Origin: Bacillota bacterium
Lineage (GTDB): Bacteria > Bacillota > Clostridia > Peptostreptococcales > Anaerovoracaceae
Length of the DNA: 28,484 bases
Direction of reading: 5' to 3'
Assembly (NCBI GenBank): GCA_022706625.1
Contig: JAKJCD010000005.1
Coordinates: 4,453 to 32,936, forward strand
Shown one piece after another: positions 7,186-16,091 of the stretch; within the stretch, counting starts at the first letter, position 1; every line of letters begins with the position of its first letter. A model generated the notes under the pieces. The model did not search any database, was not told the origin of the DNA, and worked only from the letters and a program-made list of their open reading frames with translations. Position numbers and translations under genes: made by a program.

Positions 7186-8529
7186 CTAATCGTTTCGGAT
7201 GGTGTCTTTTATTGAAAGGATCACTTCTTTCAATATATCGTTTACACCCATCTCCTTACTTATTTTATCACAAGCATGCAGAACCGTAGTATGATCTCTG
7301 TTGCCGAAAGCTTCCCCTATTTTAGGAAGTGAAAGATCTGTAAGGTCACGGCATATGTACATAGCTATTTGCCTTGGAAAAGCAAGGTTTCGCGACCTTT
7401 TAGCCGATTCCATATCGGAAACCTTAATGTTAAAATGACGGCAAACATATTTTTTTATGATCTCGGGTGTGATAAACCTTTCACTGGTAGAAAAGACGTC
7501 TTTCAGAACCTCTTTTGCCAGTTCCTTGTCGATAGGCTGACCGGTGAGAGAAGCATAGGCTACTACCCTGATAAAAGCACCCTCAAGTTCCCGAACGTTA
7601 TTTTGTATCTTTTCCGCAATGACCTTAATAACATCCATGAAAGCTTCGTTTACAGGAATTTCTTCAAGTTCGGCTTTCTTGCAAAGAATAGCGACACGGG
7701 TCTCGAAATCCGGAGGCTGTATATCTACGATCAAGCCGCATTCAAAGCGGGACCTTAGTCTCTCTTCCAGAGTAGCGATAGCCTTCGGAGGGCGGTCGCT
7801 GGAAAGAATAATGCGCTTGTTAGCGTCGTAAAGAGTATTGAATGTATGAAAAATTTCCTCCTGTATTCTTTCCTTCTTCTCCAGGAATTGAATATCATCT
7901 ATAAGAAGAACATCAATCTCTCTGTATTTATTTCGAAAACCGAGAGTGTTATTGTCCCGCAAAGCCTTAATGAACTCGTTGGTAAACATTTCGGAGGAAA
8001 CATAAAGGACCTTCAGTTTCGGGGTATTTCTCACAATATGGTGGCCGATAGCATGCATGAGATGAGTTTTGCCCAGTCCCGCAGCACCGTACAAAAAAAG
8101 AGGATTATATTGTGAAGAAAGCGGCATCTCAGCAACAGCCAAAGAAGCAGCATGGGCAAACTGACTGTTTCTCCCTACAACAAAGGTGCTGAAAACATAT
8201 TTCGGGTTTAGGTAAAGCTCGTCTGTAAAAGTTTGCGTCAGGGTGTTTTCTTCATGTTTCCGTAAAAGATCGACTTCTTCGTGATTCATAAATACAGCCT
8301 GGAGTTTAATGCCGAAAGCCTGTTTTATTGCAGATTCAATAATATTGCGGTAGCGGTCTTCAAGTATATTTTTTCCGATACCCCCTCCGAGAATAAGATA
8401 AAGGCAGCCCTTTTCCTCATCCAAGCGAAAAGGCGTAAGAGGGTCGATCCAAGTATCAAAACTTACAGCTGTCATTTCAGGCCTTAAAAAGTCCAGAGTC
8501 TTTTCCCAGGATTTTTCCAGATTATTCAT
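7186..8529 (-). CDS. dnaA: DnaA, chromosomal replication initiator
   Basis: AAA+ ATPase that binds DnaA boxes and melts the origin. The protein is 447 aa. Domain I is about 1-80. Domain III has Walker A GAAGLGKTH (148-156; the usual form is GGVGLGKTH, so two positions differ) and Walker B VLLIDDIQF (207-215). The sensor region includes SSDRPP and LRSRFECGL. Domain IV ends with the DNA-binding signature GNRDHTTVLHACDKI. The ATG at 8529 is preceded by AAGGAG. DnaA boxes lie both upstream and downstream of the gene, and one is inside the predicted promoter. The gene is on the minus strand, whereas in the usual order it points away from rpmH. Confidence 0.98.
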   Translation of the reverse strand: MNNLEKSWEKTLDFLRPEMTAVSFDTWIDPLTPFRLDEEKGCLYLILGGGIGKNILEDRYRNIIESAIKQAFGIKLQAVFMNHEEVDLLRKHEENTLTQTFTDELYLNPKYVFSTFVVGRNSQFAHAASLAVAEMPLSSQYNPLFLYGAAGLGKTHLMHAIGHHIVRNTPKLKVLYVSSEMFTNEFIKALRDNNTLGFRNKYREIDVLLIDDIQFLEKKERIQEEIFHTFNTLYDANKRIILSSDRPPKAIATLEERLRSRFECGLIVDIQPPDFETRVAILCKKAELEEIPVNEAFMDVIKVIAEKIQNNVRELEGAFIRVVAYASLTGQPIDKELAKEVLKDVFSTSERFITPEIIKKYVCRHFNIKVSDMESAKRSRNLAFPRQIAMYICRDLTDLSLPKIGEAFGNRDHTTVLHACDKISKEMGVNDILKEVILSIKDTIRND

Positions 8530-8600
8530 AGAAACTCCTTTTCATTTGTAGTGTGGAGCAGAAGTCAGATAAAAGTTTCCTGTTATTCCTCGTGACCATA

Positions 8601-8629
8601 ATCATACCGAAAAAGTTATCCACAGGCAA
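8601..8629 (-). promoter_or_regulatory. Candidate dnaA promoter with a DnaA box in its spacer
   Basis: On the minus strand TTGCCT (8629-8624), a 17-nt spacer and TATGAT (8606-8601) lie about 70 nt upstream of the dnaA ATG. A perfect DnaA box (TTATCCACA on the plus strand at 8616-8624) fills the upstream part of the spacer, so DnaA binding should block the promoter. The hexamers are not ideal; the call rests on spacing and position. Confidence 0.5.
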
Positions 8630-8809
8630 TACCTAATACAAAAAACATTTTTTTTAAAGAGAGAACAACTTACGCACAGGCTGTGGATAAAAAAATCCAC
8701 AAAACCCACACATATATAGGCCAAAAAAACTCGTCTACGACCCCTTAAATCAACCAAATAAGACAGTAAAAACAAAAAACCCGAATACCGAACCTTTTTT
8801 ACATTTTCG

Positions 8810-8838
8810 TTGAAAAAACAAAAGGTTTAGTATATAAT
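8810..8838 (+). promoter_or_regulatory. gyrB promoter
   Basis: TTGAAA (8810-8815), a 17-nt spacer and a perfect TATAAT (8833-8838) lie 134 nt before the gyrB ATG. The resulting leader is about 125 nt long. No other good promoter lies between it and gyrB. Confidence 0.75.
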
Positions 8839-8971
8839 AATTTATTGCTGTATGATATATTATTTTTTTCACGAAAGCAAAAAAGCATAAAAGGAATCAT
8901 ATAGCTTTGCATGCAATGCTCGGTTATTGAAGGCATTAAGTGAAGACAGGAAGGATATAGGAGGAAAGCAA

Positions 8972-10897
8972 ATGGCAGCTCCGGATGTGAAGCAGCAACA
9001 GTATAATGCCGAACAGATACAAGTATTGGAAGGGTTGGAACCTGTCCGGAAACGTCCGGGCATGTATATAGGGACCACAGGTCCCAGAGGTTTACACCAT
9101 TTGGTTTATGAGGTGGTGGATAACAGCATCGATGAAGCTATAGCAGGCTTCTGTAAAAATATCGATGTTACTATCAAGGCGGATAACTCTATTATGGTAG
9201 AAGATGACGGAAGAGGAATGCCGGTAGATTTGCATCCGAAACTTAAAATACCTGCGGTGGAAGTGATCCATACGGTCCTCCACGCAGGCGGGAAATTCGG
9301 AGGAGGCGGCTATAAGGTCTCAGGCGGGCTCCATGGCGTCGGCGCGTCGGTGGTAAACGCTCTTTCAGAAATAATGGAAGTGGAGATCAAGAGAAACGGT
9401 AACATTTACAGGCAGGTCTATTCAAGGGGGAAGGCCGTCACACCCTTGGAAATAGTCGGAGAAGCAGGTAAGAAAACAGGATCGAGGACAGTTTTCAAGC
9501 CTGATTCCGAGATTTTCGATGAAATTGAGTTCAGCTATGATACGCTGGAGCACAGGCTCAGGGAAATGGCTTTCCTTAACAAAGGCATCAAGATCCAGCT
9601 CAAGGATGAAAGGGAAGGGCAGAAGAAAAAAGAGCTTTTCCATTATGAAGGCGGAATAAAAGAATTCGTCAAATATATGAACAAGAACAAAGAGGTGATT
9701 CATCCTGACGTCATCTACTTTGATCTGTCTAAAAAAGACATGGAAGTAGAGGTGGCGATGCAGTATACCGACCGCTACAACGAGCTGATCCTTTCTTATG
9801 CCAACAATATCAACACCACGGAGGGGGGCACCCATATGATAGGGTTCAAAGCCGCTCTGACAAGGGTGTTCAATGATTATGCCAAGAGGAGCAAATATAT
9901 CAAAGACAGCGACGAAGGCCTTACGGGGGAAGACGTGAGGGAGGGACTTACCGCTATAGTATCCGTTAAGCTTTTGTCTCCTCAATTTGAAGGACAGACG
10001 AAGACAAAGCTTGGAAACAGCGAAATGCGCGGCTTTGTCGAAACTACCACCAATGAAAATCTTATGGCTTTTCTTGAGGAGAATCCTCAGCAGGCCAGAA
10101 TCATAATCGATAAATGCCTCAGGGCATCGCGGGCAAGGGAAGCCGCCAGAAAGGCCAGAGAACTTACAAGAAGAAAAGGTGTTTTGGACAGTATAGCTTT
10201 ACCGGGAAAACTGGCCGACTGCTCCGAAAAAGACCCTGCTCTTTCAGAAATATTTTTGGTGGAAGGAGATTCCGCCGGCGGATCCGCCAAAATGGGCAGG
10301 GACAGGAAGAGGCAGGCTATACTCCCTCTTCGTGGCAAAATCCTGAATGTTGAGAAAGCCAGGCTTGATAAGATACTTAATTCCGAAGAAATCAAAAACA
10401 TGATCACGGCCTTCGGTTGTAACATAGGTGAGGATTTCAGCGAAGAGAAGCTTCGCTATCATAAAATCATAATAATGACCGACGCCGATGTTGACGGAGC
10501 CCACATAAGGACCCTCCTTTTAACATTCTTTTATCGCTATATGAAACCTCTCATAGAAGGAGGATATGTATATATAGCGCAGCCGCCCCTCTATCGGACA
10601 ATAAAGGGCAAGGATGTATATTATACTTATTCAGAAAGAGAACAGGAAAGGCTGCTCAACGAGATAGGTCGTCAGGGAATAAAGCCGCCTCAGCGCTATA
10701 AGGGCCTCGGCGAAATGGATGCGGAGCAGCTTTGGGAAACCACCATGGATTTCAATAAACGGACACTGATACAGGTAACCATTGAAGATATGGCTATGGC
10801 TGACGACATTTTTACCATTTTGATGGGAGATAAGGTGCCGCCAAGAAAGAAATTCATCGAAGAGAATGCTAAATACGTGAAAAACTTAGATATTTAA
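8972..10897 (+). CDS. gyrB: DNA gyrase subunit B
   Basis: ATPase subunit of gyrase, which introduces negative supercoils with GyrA. An upstream in-frame ATG at 8927 exists, but the ATG at 8972 has AGGAGG with 7-nt spacing, so the protein is 641 aa (MAAPDVKQQQYNAEQIQVLE). The N-terminal GHKL domain has EVVDNSIDEA and GGLHGVGASVVNALS. QTKTKLGNSE is in the transducer. The TOPRIM domain has EGDSAGGSAKMGRDRKRQAI and MTDADVDGAHI. The C terminus has YKGLGEMDAEQLWETTM. gyrA follows after 10 nt in the same operon. Confidence 0.97.
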   Translation: MAAPDVKQQQYNAEQIQVLEGLEPVRKRPGMYIGTTGPRGLHHLVYEVVDNSIDEAIAGFCKNIDVTIKADNSIMVEDDGRGMPVDLHPKLKIPAVEVIHTVLHAGGKFGGGGYKVSGGLHGVGASVVNALSEIMEVEIKRNGNIYRQVYSRGKAVTPLEIVGEAGKKTGSRTVFKPDSEIFDEIEFSYDTLEHRLREMAFLNKGIKIQLKDEREGQKKKELFHYEGGIKEFVKYMNKNKEVIHPDVIYFDLSKKDMEVEVAMQYTDRYNELILSYANNINTTEGGTHMIGFKAALTRVFNDYAKRSKYIKDSDEGLTGEDVREGLTAIVSVKLLSPQFEGQTKTKLGNSEMRGFVETTTNENLMAFLEENPQQARIIIDKCLRASRAREAARKARELTRRKGVLDSIALPGKLADCSEKDPALSEIFLVEGDSAGGSAKMGRDRKRQAILPLRGKILNVEKARLDKILNSEEIKNMITAFGCNIGEDFSEEKLRYHKIIIMTDADVDGAHIRTLLLTFFYRYMKPLIEGGYVYIAQPPLYRTIKGKDVYYTYSEREQERLLNEIGRQGIKPPQRYKGLGEMDAEQLWETTMDFNKRTLIQVTIEDMAMADDIFTILMGDKVPPRKKFIEENAKYVKNLDI

Positions 10898-10907
10898 GGA
10901 GAGGGCA

Positions 10908-13412
10908 ATGGCAAGTTTTTTAGAAGACTCTAAATTAGTGCAGACAGAAATACATGACGAGATGAAAAACTCCTATATCGACTATGCCATGAGCGTCATC
11001 ATAGGACGAGCACTCCCCGATGTAAGAGACGGTTTGAAGCCGGTGCACAGAAGAATCCTTTACGGCATGTCCGAATTAGGTCTGACGCCGGATAAGCCTC
11101 ATAAAAAGTCCGCTCGTATCGTCGGAGAGGTTTTGGGTAAATACCATCCTCACGGAGACAGCTCCGTGTACGATGCCATGGTCAGGCTGGCTCAGGATTT
11201 TTCCATCCGCTATATGCTGGTGGACGGTCATGGAAACTTCGGGTCTGTAGACGGCGACGGGGCTGCGGCCATGCGGTATACCGAAGCCAGGATGACATCC
11301 TTTGCCTTGGAGATGCTGCGGGATATCGACAAAGAAACTGTAGATTTTACGCCGAACTTCGACGGAGAAGAGAAGGAGCCGGTAGTATTGCCCTCCCGCT
11401 TTCCTAACCTTCTGGTCAACGGCAGCAACGGCATCGCCGTAGGCATGGCTACATCGATCCCTCCCCATAACCTGGGTGAGATTATCGATGCCACAGTCTA
11501 CATGATAGAACATAAAGAAGCAGATACAAATGATCTTTTGAAAATAGTTAAAGGACCCGATTTTCCCACCGGCGCCATTATCATGGGCAAGAGCAGCGCA
11601 AAGCAGGCTTACCGCACCGGTCAGGGAAGGGTCATAGTCCGCTCAAAGACCGAAATCGAAGAAACCAATAAAGGCAGGCAGCAGATCATTGTCACGGAGA
11701 TACCTTATCAGGTCAATAAAGCCAGAGTGATTGAAAAAGTTGCGGAGTTGATAAAAGATAAGAAGCTTGACGGGATCTCAGATGTCCGGGATGAGTCAAA
11801 CCGAAACGGAACCCGCATCGTAATTGAACTGAAAAGGGAGGCCAATCCACAAATCACCCTGAACAGGCTGTTTAAGCATACACAGCTGCAGGAGACCTTC
11901 AGCATGATATTGCTTGCTCTGGTAGACGGTCAGCCGAGGATCCTGACCTTGCAGGAGATGCTTGAGCAATATTTGTTGCACCAAAAGAATGTTGTCACTC
12001 GAAGGACGCAGTTCGAGCTTCGCAAGGCGGAGGCAAGAGCCCATATTTTAGAAGGTCTCCGTATTGCATTGGACAATATCGATGCGGTCATCAAGCTTAT
12101 CCGTGAGAGCTATAACGATGCCAAACAAAAATTGACTGAAGTATTCGGACTTTCCGATATCCAGGCCCAGGCAATACTGGATATGCGTCTTGCTAGGCTT
12201 CAGGGACTTGAGAGGGAAAAAATAGAGAGCGAATATGCCGAACTGATGAAACAGATCGGCTGGTATAAACAGCTGCTATCCGATGAATCACTGCTTATGA
12301 ACGTGATCAAGGAAGAGCTTCTTGAAATAAAGGGTAAATTCTCGGATAAGAGACGGACCAAAATAGTAGCGGATGCTGAAGAAATAGATGAAGCCGATCT
12401 TATCCAAGAAGAAAAAGTAGCGGTCACCCTTACTCATTTGGGTTATATCAAAAGAGTGTCAGCAGATACCTATAAGACTCAGAAACGGGGAGGAAAAGGT
12501 ATTACCGGTTTGACCACCAGAGATAATGATTTTGTCAAAAATCTGATCATTACATCCACCCATGACTACCTCATGTTTTTTACCAACACGGGTAAAGCGC
12601 ATAGGATCAAGGCTTATGAGATTCCCGAGGCGCAGAGGACCGCAAAAGGAACTCCCGCTGTAAATTTCCTTAATCTGATGCAGAGGGAAAGGATCACAGC
12701 GGTTATCCCCATTGAGAGCTTCAAACCGGATAAATACCTCATCGGTGTTACTAAGAAAGGTATCATCAAAAAAACAAACATCCAAGAGTTCGATACCAAC
12801 CGCAAAACAGGTCTGATAGCGATCAACCTGAAGGACGGGGATGAGCTTATCGGTATAAAGGAGACCACCGGGACCAGCAATGTCATCATCGTTACAAAAA
12901 ACGGGAAGTGCATCTGTTTCAGCGAAGATGATGTGCGGCCGATGGGAAGACTGGCTGGAGGGGTCAGGGCGATAACCCTGGAAAAGAACGACGAAGTCGT
13001 GGCTATGGAGCTGGCGGAAAAGAACGAGGAACTTCTGGTGGTAACACAGTCCGGGTACGGCAAACGTACGGCAGTGAAGGAGTATAAGGTACAGGCAAGA
13101 GGCGGCAAGGGGCTTTTGACTTACAACAAGAGCAAATTCGATAAAACCGGGGCTCTAATCGGGGCTATGGTAGTCAATGAGCAGGACGAGATTTTGCTCA
13201 TCAATTCCGACGGGATCATCATCAGGATCCGGGCGGATGAGGTCTCCAAACTGAGCAGAGCAACCCAAGGAGTCAAGATCATGCGGGTAGATGAGGATGT
13301 CAACATCATAGCTCTGGCTAAAGTGGTGCGGGAAGATGAACAGGAAGACGAAGGAGCAGAAAAAGAGACTCAGCCGGAGGATAACGATCAGATAAAGCTT
13401 TCTGTCGATTAA
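10908..13412 (+). CDS. gyrA: DNA gyrase subunit A
   Basis: DNA-cleaving subunit of gyrase. The protein is 834 aa. The catalytic tyrosine is Y124 in AAAMRYTEARM. The quinolone-resistance region reads HPHGDSSVYDAMVRLAQ, with Ser85 and Asp89 at the positions equivalent to E. coli Ser83 and Asp87, so the common resistance changes are absent. The GyrA box near residue 525 is QKRGGKG (usual QRRGGKG), which keeps the enzyme in the gyrase rather than topoisomerase IV class. The C terminus ends in an acidic tail rich in Glu and Asp (about 808-828). The ribosome binding site is AAGGAG. No terminator was seen after it. Confidence 0.97.
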   Translation: MASFLEDSKLVQTEIHDEMKNSYIDYAMSVIIGRALPDVRDGLKPVHRRILYGMSELGLTPDKPHKKSARIVGEVLGKYHPHGDSSVYDAMVRLAQDFSIRYMLVDGHGNFGSVDGDGAAAMRYTEARMTSFALEMLRDIDKETVDFTPNFDGEEKEPVVLPSRFPNLLVNGSNGIAVGMATSIPPHNLGEIIDATVYMIEHKEADTNDLLKIVKGPDFPTGAIIMGKSSAKQAYRTGQGRVIVRSKTEIEETNKGRQQIIVTEIPYQVNKARVIEKVAELIKDKKLDGISDVRDESNRNGTRIVIELKREANPQITLNRLFKHTQLQETFSMILLALVDGQPRILTLQEMLEQYLLHQKNVVTRRTQFELRKAEARAHILEGLRIALDNIDAVIKLIRESYNDAKQKLTEVFGLSDIQAQAILDMRLARLQGLEREKIESEYAELMKQIGWYKQLLSDESLLMNVIKEELLEIKGKFSDKRRTKIVADAEEIDEADLIQEEKVAVTLTHLGYIKRVSADTYKTQKRGGKGITGLTTRDNDFVKNLIITSTHDYLMFFTNTGKAHRIKAYEIPEAQRTAKGTPAVNFLNLMQRERITAVIPIESFKPDKYLIGVTKKGIIKKTNIQEFDTNRKTGLIAINLKDGDELIGIKETTGTSNVIIVTKNGKCICFSEDDVRPMGRLAGGVRAITLEKNDEVVAMELAEKNEELLVVTQSGYGKRTAVKEYKVQARGGKGLLTYNKSKFDKTGALIGAMVVNEQDEILLINSDGIIIRIRADEVSKLSRATQGVKIMRVDEDVNIIALAKVVREDEQEDEGAEKETQPEDNDQIKLSVD

Positions 13413-13429
13413 TGTACCTGACGAGCAGT

Positions 13430-13454
13430 GTTTAGAAAGAATCGGTAAGGGTAT
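13430..13454 (+). promoter_or_regulatory. SigB-type promoter of the rsbV-rsbW-sigB-like operon
   Basis: GTTTAG (13430-13435), a 13-nt spacer and GGGTAT (13449-13454) lie just after gyrA and about 22 nt before the anti-anti-sigma gene. This matches the B. subtilis general-stress sigma consensus GTTTAA-N12-14-GGGTAT at 11 of 12 hexamer positions. It predicts that the sigma factor encoded two genes downstream transcribes its own operon. Confidence 0.75.
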
Positions 13455-13475
13455 AGTTTTCAGGAGGACAAGGAA

Positions 13476-13799
13476 ATGACACTACAATTACAAAGGAGTT
13501 TCGATTTGGAGGCAGGCCTGTGGAACATCACGCCTGAAGGCGAGGTTGATATATCCACGGCATCAATGCTCCGAAACGTTTTGGATGAAGCATATCGGGA
13601 AAATAAAGCCGATATTATCCTTCATTTTGACCATTTGAATTATATGGACAGTACGGGGCTGGGGGTCATCATCGGAGCTTACGGTCGGATGAAGGAAAGC
13701 GGAAACGATATCATTTTGAAAAATCCAAAGGAAAATATTAAAAAACTTCTTCGCATTACTAATCTGGACAGACTTTTATGTCCCGAACTCTTTGAGTGA
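13476..13799 (+). CDS. RsbV-like anti-anti-sigma factor (STAS domain)
   Basis: Single STAS-domain protein, 107 aa. It matches the partner-switching antagonists: in the unphosphorylated state it binds the anti-sigma kinase and frees the sigma factor. The helix-capping signature YMDSTGLGVIIGAYGRM gives the phosphorylatable Ser59, equivalent to Ser56 of RsbV and Ser58 of SpoIIAA. The ATG follows AGGAGGACAAGGAA. It is the first gene of a three-gene operon after a SigB-type promoter, with the anti-sigma 15 nt downstream. RsbV is preferred over SpoIIAA because the third gene resembles SigB. Confidence 0.88.
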   Translation: MTLQLQRSFDLEAGLWNITPEGEVDISTASMLRNVLDEAYRENKADIILHFDHLNYMDSTGLGVIIGAYGRMKESGNDIILKNPKENIKKLLRITNLDRLLCPELFE

Positions 13800-13814
13800 C
13801 ATAAGGAGAGAACC

Positions 13815-14216
13815 ATGACTGATATGATGAAATTTTCAGTCCCGGGAAAACCCGAGTACGTCGGAACGGTCCGCATGGCTGTTTCATGCCTGGCAAACTC
13901 TGTCGGGTTTGACGTGGAGGCCATCGAGGATATTAAAGTCGCAGTATCCGAAGCCTGCACCAATGCCGTATGCCATAGGAGCAACGATAGCGGAGATTAC
14001 GAAGTCTATTGCGAACTTTCGGAGGACAGACTGGTTATTTCCGTTGTAGACAAAGCCGGAGGCTATGATCCCGGGGCTTATTCCGAACCGCATTTGGATT
14101 GCCCTAAAGAAGGAGGCCTGGGGATCTATATAATCAAAGCGCTGATGGATGAAGTCGAGATTTTTACAGAGATCGGGATAGGCACAAGAATACAGATGGT
14201 AAAATACACAAGATGA
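13815..14216 (+). CDS. RsbW-like anti-sigma factor, serine kinase (HATPase_c)
   Basis: GHKL-fold serine kinase of 133 aa that would bind and hold the sigma factor and phosphorylate the STAS partner. The N box is VAVSEACTNAV (Glu and Asn for Mg-ATP), the G1 box is VDKAGGYDPG (a variant of the usual DxGxGF) and the G2 box is GGLGIYIIKALMDEV. AAGGAG precedes the ATG. The length and motif set fit RsbW/SpoIIAB. It sits between the STAS and sigma genes, the standard rsbV-rsbW-sigB order. Confidence 0.88.
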   Translation: MTDMMKFSVPGKPEYVGTVRMAVSCLANSVGFDVEAIEDIKVAVSEACTNAVCHRSNDSGDYEVYCELSEDRLVISVVDKAGGYDPGAYSEPHLDCPKEGGLGIYIIKALMDEVEIFTEIGIGTRIQMVKYTR

Positions 14217-14241
14217 TGTTGGCGAGGAAAGGTGTTAGTCC

Positions 14242-14997
14242 ATGTCCCCGGAAGAGAGAAACACCACCACCTATGAACTTTTTGAAGAATACAGCCGTAC
14301 AAATAGTCTGGATTTAAGAAATCAGATAATTGAGAAGTACCTATATATGGTTGATATTCTGGCAAAAAAATATATCAACAAAGGCGTGGATTACGATGAT
14401 TTATATCAAATCGGATCAATGGCTTTGGTTTTTGCGGTTGAGCGGTTTGATCACCGTAAAGGTTTCGAATTTACGAGTTTTGCCACCCCGACGATAATCG
14501 GAGAAATAAAAAGATATTTCAGAGATAAGGGATGGGCTATAAAAGTCCCGAGAAAATGGAAAGAGATCTCGGCTAAATTGCCGGTGGCAAAAGATGTTCT
14601 CAACCAAAGGCTGGGCAGGGCACCGCTGGTGACCGAGTTAGCCGAATACCTGGATGTTACGGAGGAAGATGTACTGGAGGCAATGGAAAGCGGGCAGGCT
14701 TACGGTACTTTTTCACTCCAGCAAACCTTCGGAGAAGGGGGCAGCGAGGGAGAAACATCGGTTTTTGAGAGATATACCGCAAAAGAAGAAACAGGTTATG
14801 AAAATGTCGAAAACGGCGAGGTACTAAAAGCAGTAATGAACAAGCTCAACGATCAGGAAAAGAAAGTATTTCGCATGCGCTTTTTCGGCGATAAGACTCA
14901 GCAGCAAATAGCCGACGAGATCGGCGTATCGCAAATGACGGTCTCTCGCCTTGAAAAAAAGCTTAGAAACAAATTCAGAGAAGAGTATTATAAATAA
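14242..14997 (+). CDS. SigB/SigF/SigG-family sigma factor, SigB-like
   Basis: Group 3 sigma factor of 251 aa. Region 2 (about 30-105) contains YLYMVDILAKKYINKGVDYD and FATPTIIGEIKRYFRDKGW, then VPRKWKEI, which resemble B. subtilis SigB more closely than SigF. Region 3 contains LAEYLDVTEEDVLEAMESGQ (about 135-155). Region 4 contains DKTQQQIADEIGVSQMTVSR, the -35-binding helix-turn-helix. The operon promoter is SigB-type, which supports the assignment. No upstream phosphatase gene of the RsbU type lies here, so the activating input must come from elsewhere. No terminator follows before trpS. Confidence 0.87.
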   Translation: MSPEERNTTTYELFEEYSRTNSLDLRNQIIEKYLYMVDILAKKYINKGVDYDDLYQIGSMALVFAVERFDHRKGFEFTSFATPTIIGEIKRYFRDKGWAIKVPRKWKEISAKLPVAKDVLNQRLGRAPLVTELAEYLDVTEEDVLEAMESGQAYGTFSLQQTFGEGGSEGETSVFERYTAKEETGYENVENGEVLKAVMNKLNDQEKKVFRMRFFGDKTQQQIADEIGVSQMTVSRLEKKLRNKFREEYYK

Positions 14998-15051
14998 ATA
15001 AAAAGCCAAAGGAAGAAACCCCGAGGCAGAAAAATAAATCCGGAGGACAGC

Positions 15052-16032
15052 ATGGGCAGAGTTTTTTCAGGCGTACAGCCGACAGGGAATATCCACATTG
15101 GAAACTATTTAGGAGCTTTGAAGCAGTTTGTAGAACTTCAGGATGAAAACCAATGCGTATACTGCATCGTAGATCTTCACTCGATAACCCTCCCTCAGGA
15201 GCCTAAAGAGTTAAAACAGCATATCCTGGATGTGGCAGCTTTATATATCGCCGTTGGTCTGGATCCTAAAAAATCTATAGTTTTTATTCAGTCGGAGGTA
15301 TCGGGACATGCGGAACTGGCATGGGTCCTTATGTGCAATGCCTATACCGGAGAACTTTCGCGCATGACTCAGTTCAAACAGAAAAGCAAGGATAAGGAAT
15401 CTGCTCCTGCGGGGCTGTTCACCTATCCTATACTTATGGCCGCCGACATCCTTTTGTATGATACGGACATCGTTCCGGTCGGAAACGACCAGAAGCAGCA
15501 TATAGAGCTGACCAGAGATATAGCTATTAGGATAAATAACACCTACGGCGATACTTTTACCATTCCTGAAGGGCGATTTTTAAAAGAGGGAGCGAGAATC
15601 ATGTCCCTCGATGATCCTGTTTCCAAAATGAGCAAGAGCACGCCTAATGCAGACAGCCGCATTTCTTTGCTGGACAGTCCGGGAAAGATAAAAAAATCAA
15701 TAATGCGGGCAACTACAGACTCCGAGGGAAGCATACGCTTCGATACCGAAAATAAACCGGGCATAAGCAATCTGCTTACAATTTACAGTGTATTTTCAGG
15801 CAAGCCTATTACAGATCTGGAAAAGCAATATGAAGGTTTGGGATACGGGACGCTTAAAAAGGATCTGGTGGATGTTGTTTGGAATAATCTTGAACCTATT
15901 CAGCAGCGGTTTAATGAAATCAGAACATCCCGGGAGTTGCAGAACATTCTGAGAGATGGAGCCGAAAGAGCGGAAACCATAGCCGAAAAAACTATGAAAA
16001 GAGTAAAGGAACGATTCGGCTTGGGTTTATAG
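15052..16032 (+). CDS. trpS: Tryptophanyl-tRNA synthetase
   Basis: Class I aminoacyl-tRNA synthetase charging tRNA-Trp. The 326-aa length is normal. The HIGH-like motif is in GNIHIGNYLGA (12-22) and the KMSKS loop is at 192-196 in DDPVSKMSKSTPN. Other family stretches are QPTGNIHIGNYLGALKQ and LMAADILLYDTDIVPVGNDQ. A GGAGGACAGC site precedes the ATG. The 54-nt spacer after the sigma gene holds no T-box leader and no terminator, so read-through from the stress operon is possible. Confidence 0.97.
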   Translation: MGRVFSGVQPTGNIHIGNYLGALKQFVELQDENQCVYCIVDLHSITLPQEPKELKQHILDVAALYIAVGLDPKKSIVFIQSEVSGHAELAWVLMCNAYTGELSRMTQFKQKSKDKESAPAGLFTYPILMAADILLYDTDIVPVGNDQKQHIELTRDIAIRINNTYGDTFTIPEGRFLKEGARIMSLDDPVSKMSKSTPNADSRISLLDSPGKIKKSIMRATTDSEGSIRFDTENKPGISNLLTIYSVFSGKPITDLEKQYEGLGYGTLKKDLVDVVWNNLEPIQQRFNEIRTSRELQNILRDGAERAETIAEKTMKRVKERFGLGL

Positions 16033-16091
16033 CGGCGGGCTTTGTGTGCCGGCAAAAACTATCTCAAGTGAAGAAAGGGAGGACTGATGTT

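Larger units (their letters stand above)
8530..8971. other. oriC spacer between dnaA and gyrB: second DnaA-box cluster
   Basis: This 442-bp gene-free stretch separates the divergent dnaA and gyrB genes. It contains a perfect DnaA box TTATCCACA at 8616-8624 (+), TTACGCACA at 8670-8678 (+, one mismatch), a perfect box at 8682-8690 (- orientation) and AAATCCACA at 8693-8701 (+, weaker), and then AT-rich sequence up to the gyrB promoter. Together with the dnaA-dnaN cluster it makes a bipartite origin flanking dnaA, as in B. subtilis. No ORF or RNA gene is visible here. Confidence 0.8.

Noticed and set aside
9422..9985. 187-codon open frame on the minus strand
   Set aside because: It lies entirely opposite gyrB, has no ribosome binding site or recognisable domain, and is a shadow of the coding strand.
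13476..14997. SpoIIAA-SpoIIAB-SigF sporulation operon
   Set aside because: The gene order fits, but the sigma factor resembles SigB (LAKKY, PTIIGEIKR, VPRKWKEI stretches) and the operon has a SigB-type promoter.
14998..15051. T-box leader before trpS
   Set aside because: The spacer is only 54 nt and has no T-box sequence or antiterminator.
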